Made by a program: the position numbers and the translations under genes. This document shows, piece after piece, positions 4,909 to 5,716 of a DNA stretch of 5,716 nucleotides; position 1 is the first letter of the stretch, and every line of letters starts with the position of its first letter. The notes under the pieces are model-generated. The model did not search any database, had not been told where the DNA came from, and was given only the letters and a program-made list of their open reading frames with translations. This DNA comes from Alphaproteobacteria bacterium. Lineage in GTDB: Bacteria; Pseudomonadota; Alphaproteobacteria; UBA8366; GCA-2717185. Location of the stretch: the NCBI GenBank assembly GCA_016764135.1, contig JAESSL010000416.1, forward strand, positions 1-5,716, written 5' to 3'.

Positions 4909-5716
4909 GAGCGCTGGTTTGCATGCGCGCGAGCGGTCGGTCGTCAATAGGCCAATGCAGCCCCGCCGCCACGACGCCAAGCGCAACGGACACCATCCAC
5001 ATCAGATCATACGACCCGGTCGCATCGTATATGTATCCACCCAGCCAGGCGCCGCTGAACCCGCCAATCTGGTGGCTCATGAACACCAGACCAAACAACA
5101 GTGAAAAATGACGAGTGCCGAAAACCTGCGCGACAATACTGCTGGTCAGCGGCACGGTGCCCAGCCACAACAAGCCCATTGAGGCCCCAAAGATCAGCGC
5201 CGTCACATCGTTGATCGGGGTCAACAGCATGATGGTCATCAAAATTGCGCGAAGCAGATAGATCAACGTCAGCACGCTCTTTTTGCGGAATCTATCGCCG
5301 AGCGCCCCAAACGCGTAGGCACCGATTATATTAAAGAGCCCAATCACGCCCAACGCATAGGATGCGATGGAGGGTGAAACGTTATTGTCCGCCAGATAGG
5401 CCGGAAAATGCGTACCAATAAAGGTCACGTGAAACCCGCAAACGAAGAAGCCCGCCATCAACAACAAATAACCCTTGTGATTCCGCGCCTCCCCCAACGC
5501 ATCGCCCAACGATTGTTCCATGCCCGCGCTGGCGTTCGGCGCCTTGACGCGCAGCCCGATCGTCAGCAATGGCACCAATGCGACCAACATCGCCATCAGG
5601 ACGAGCGTCTCGCGCCAACCGACGTAATCCAGCAGGTTCTGCGCGCCACGGAAACCCTTGTAGGCGACATTGCCTATGACTGGGATGTGATCTTGCTGGT
5701 TCAATGGCCTGCGCGC
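4901..5716 (-). CDS. Major facilitator superfamily transporter, C-terminal half only; N-terminal sequence disrupted
   Basis: The frame is open from the right edge to the TAA at 4901-4903. From GWRETLVLMAM onward it is a normal MFS C-terminal half with about seven hydrophobic segments, fitting TM6-TM12. It includes GALGDRFRKKS, the motif-A-like loop between TM8 and TM9, and the TM11 region GLVFMSHQIGGFSGAWLGG. Before GWR, the sequence (for example LNQQDHIPVIGN and VAYKGFRGAQN) is polar, where MFS proteins should have hydrophobic TM5. The resemblance is lost upstream of about 5636. The only start-like codons near the edge are weak (TTG at 5702-5704). The gene is therefore likely truncated or joined to unrelated DNA. 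The substrate cannot be predicted. It is convergent with the kinase operon. Confidence 0.75.
   Translation of the reverse strand, partial: ARRPLNQQDHIPVIGNVAYKGFRGAQNLLDYVGWRETLVLMAMLVALVPLLTIGLRVKAPNASAGMEQSLGDALGEARNHKGYLLLMAGFFVCGFHVTFIGTHFPAYLADNNVSPSIASYALGVIGLFNIIGAYAFGALGDRFRKKSVLTLIYLLRAILMTIMLLTPINDVTALIFGASMGLLWLGTVPLTSSIVAQVFGTRHFSLLFGLVFMSHQIGGFSGAWLGGYIYDATGSYDLMWMVSVALGVVAAGLHWPIDDRPLARMQTSAQN
5636..5716 (+). other. Possible fragment of a DUF1330-like gene (runs off right edge)
   Basis: In the plus-strand frame starting at 5636 the window ends with VLRATETLVGDIAYDW followed by DVILLVQWPAR. From memory this resembles the conserved C-terminal part of small DUF1330-type ferredoxin-fold proteins, which often read 'GD...WD.V.LV.YPSR'. 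It has no start in the window and begins exactly where the opposing MFS frame stops looking like a transporter. Only 27 residues are visible, so the identification is tentative. Confidence 0.3.

Overview
The window looks like the chromosome of an alphaproteobacterium of medium G+C content. This is inferred from the Flp-type pilin, the PleC/DivJ-like histidine kinase style and the dCache-PAS sensor architecture; no rRNA or other direct taxonomic marker is present. It is a signalling and surface-structure locus.

Layout, left to right. (1) Positions 1-1467, minus strand: a membrane sensor with a periplasmic dCache-like domain between two transmembrane helices (505-1467). An in-frame TAG is followed, in the same frame, by a signalling helix and a PAS/PAC domain that runs off the left edge (1-504). 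It reads as one sensor protein, probably a kinase, split by an amber codon. (2) Positions 1468-2380, minus strand: the most interesting part. Two class-I GEMM (cyclic-di-GMP type) riboswitch aptamers stand in series. The first (about 2261-2380) precedes a 57-residue Flp/Fap pilin (2078-2251). The second (1910-2026) lies between the pilin and a 51-residue, single-helix membrane protein of unknown function (1749-1904). In the second aptamer the closing helix can pair with the ribosome-binding site of the small gene. A degenerate 13-bp tandem repeat and a terminator-like hairpin follow.

(3) Positions 2381-2654: divergent intergenic region with no gene that I can support. (4) Positions 2655-4867, plus strand: a three-gene unit encoding a CheY-like single-domain response regulator, a CheC/CheX-family phosphatase-like protein and a soluble PAS-HisKA-HATPase histidine kinase, ended by a terminator-like hairpin. 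(5) Positions 4901-5716, minus strand, convergent: the C-terminal half of a major facilitator superfamily transporter. Its family resemblance stops abruptly near 5636. From there to the right edge the opposite strand reads like the C-terminal part of a small DUF1330-like protein, which suggests a rearrangement or assembly junction.

How the parts may work together (inference): the riboswitches would make pilin and small-protein expression respond to a cyclic dinucleotide. The divergent kinase/CheY/CheC cassette and the split membrane sensor are plausible signalling neighbours, but nothing in the window shows a diguanylate cyclase or phosphodiesterase domain.
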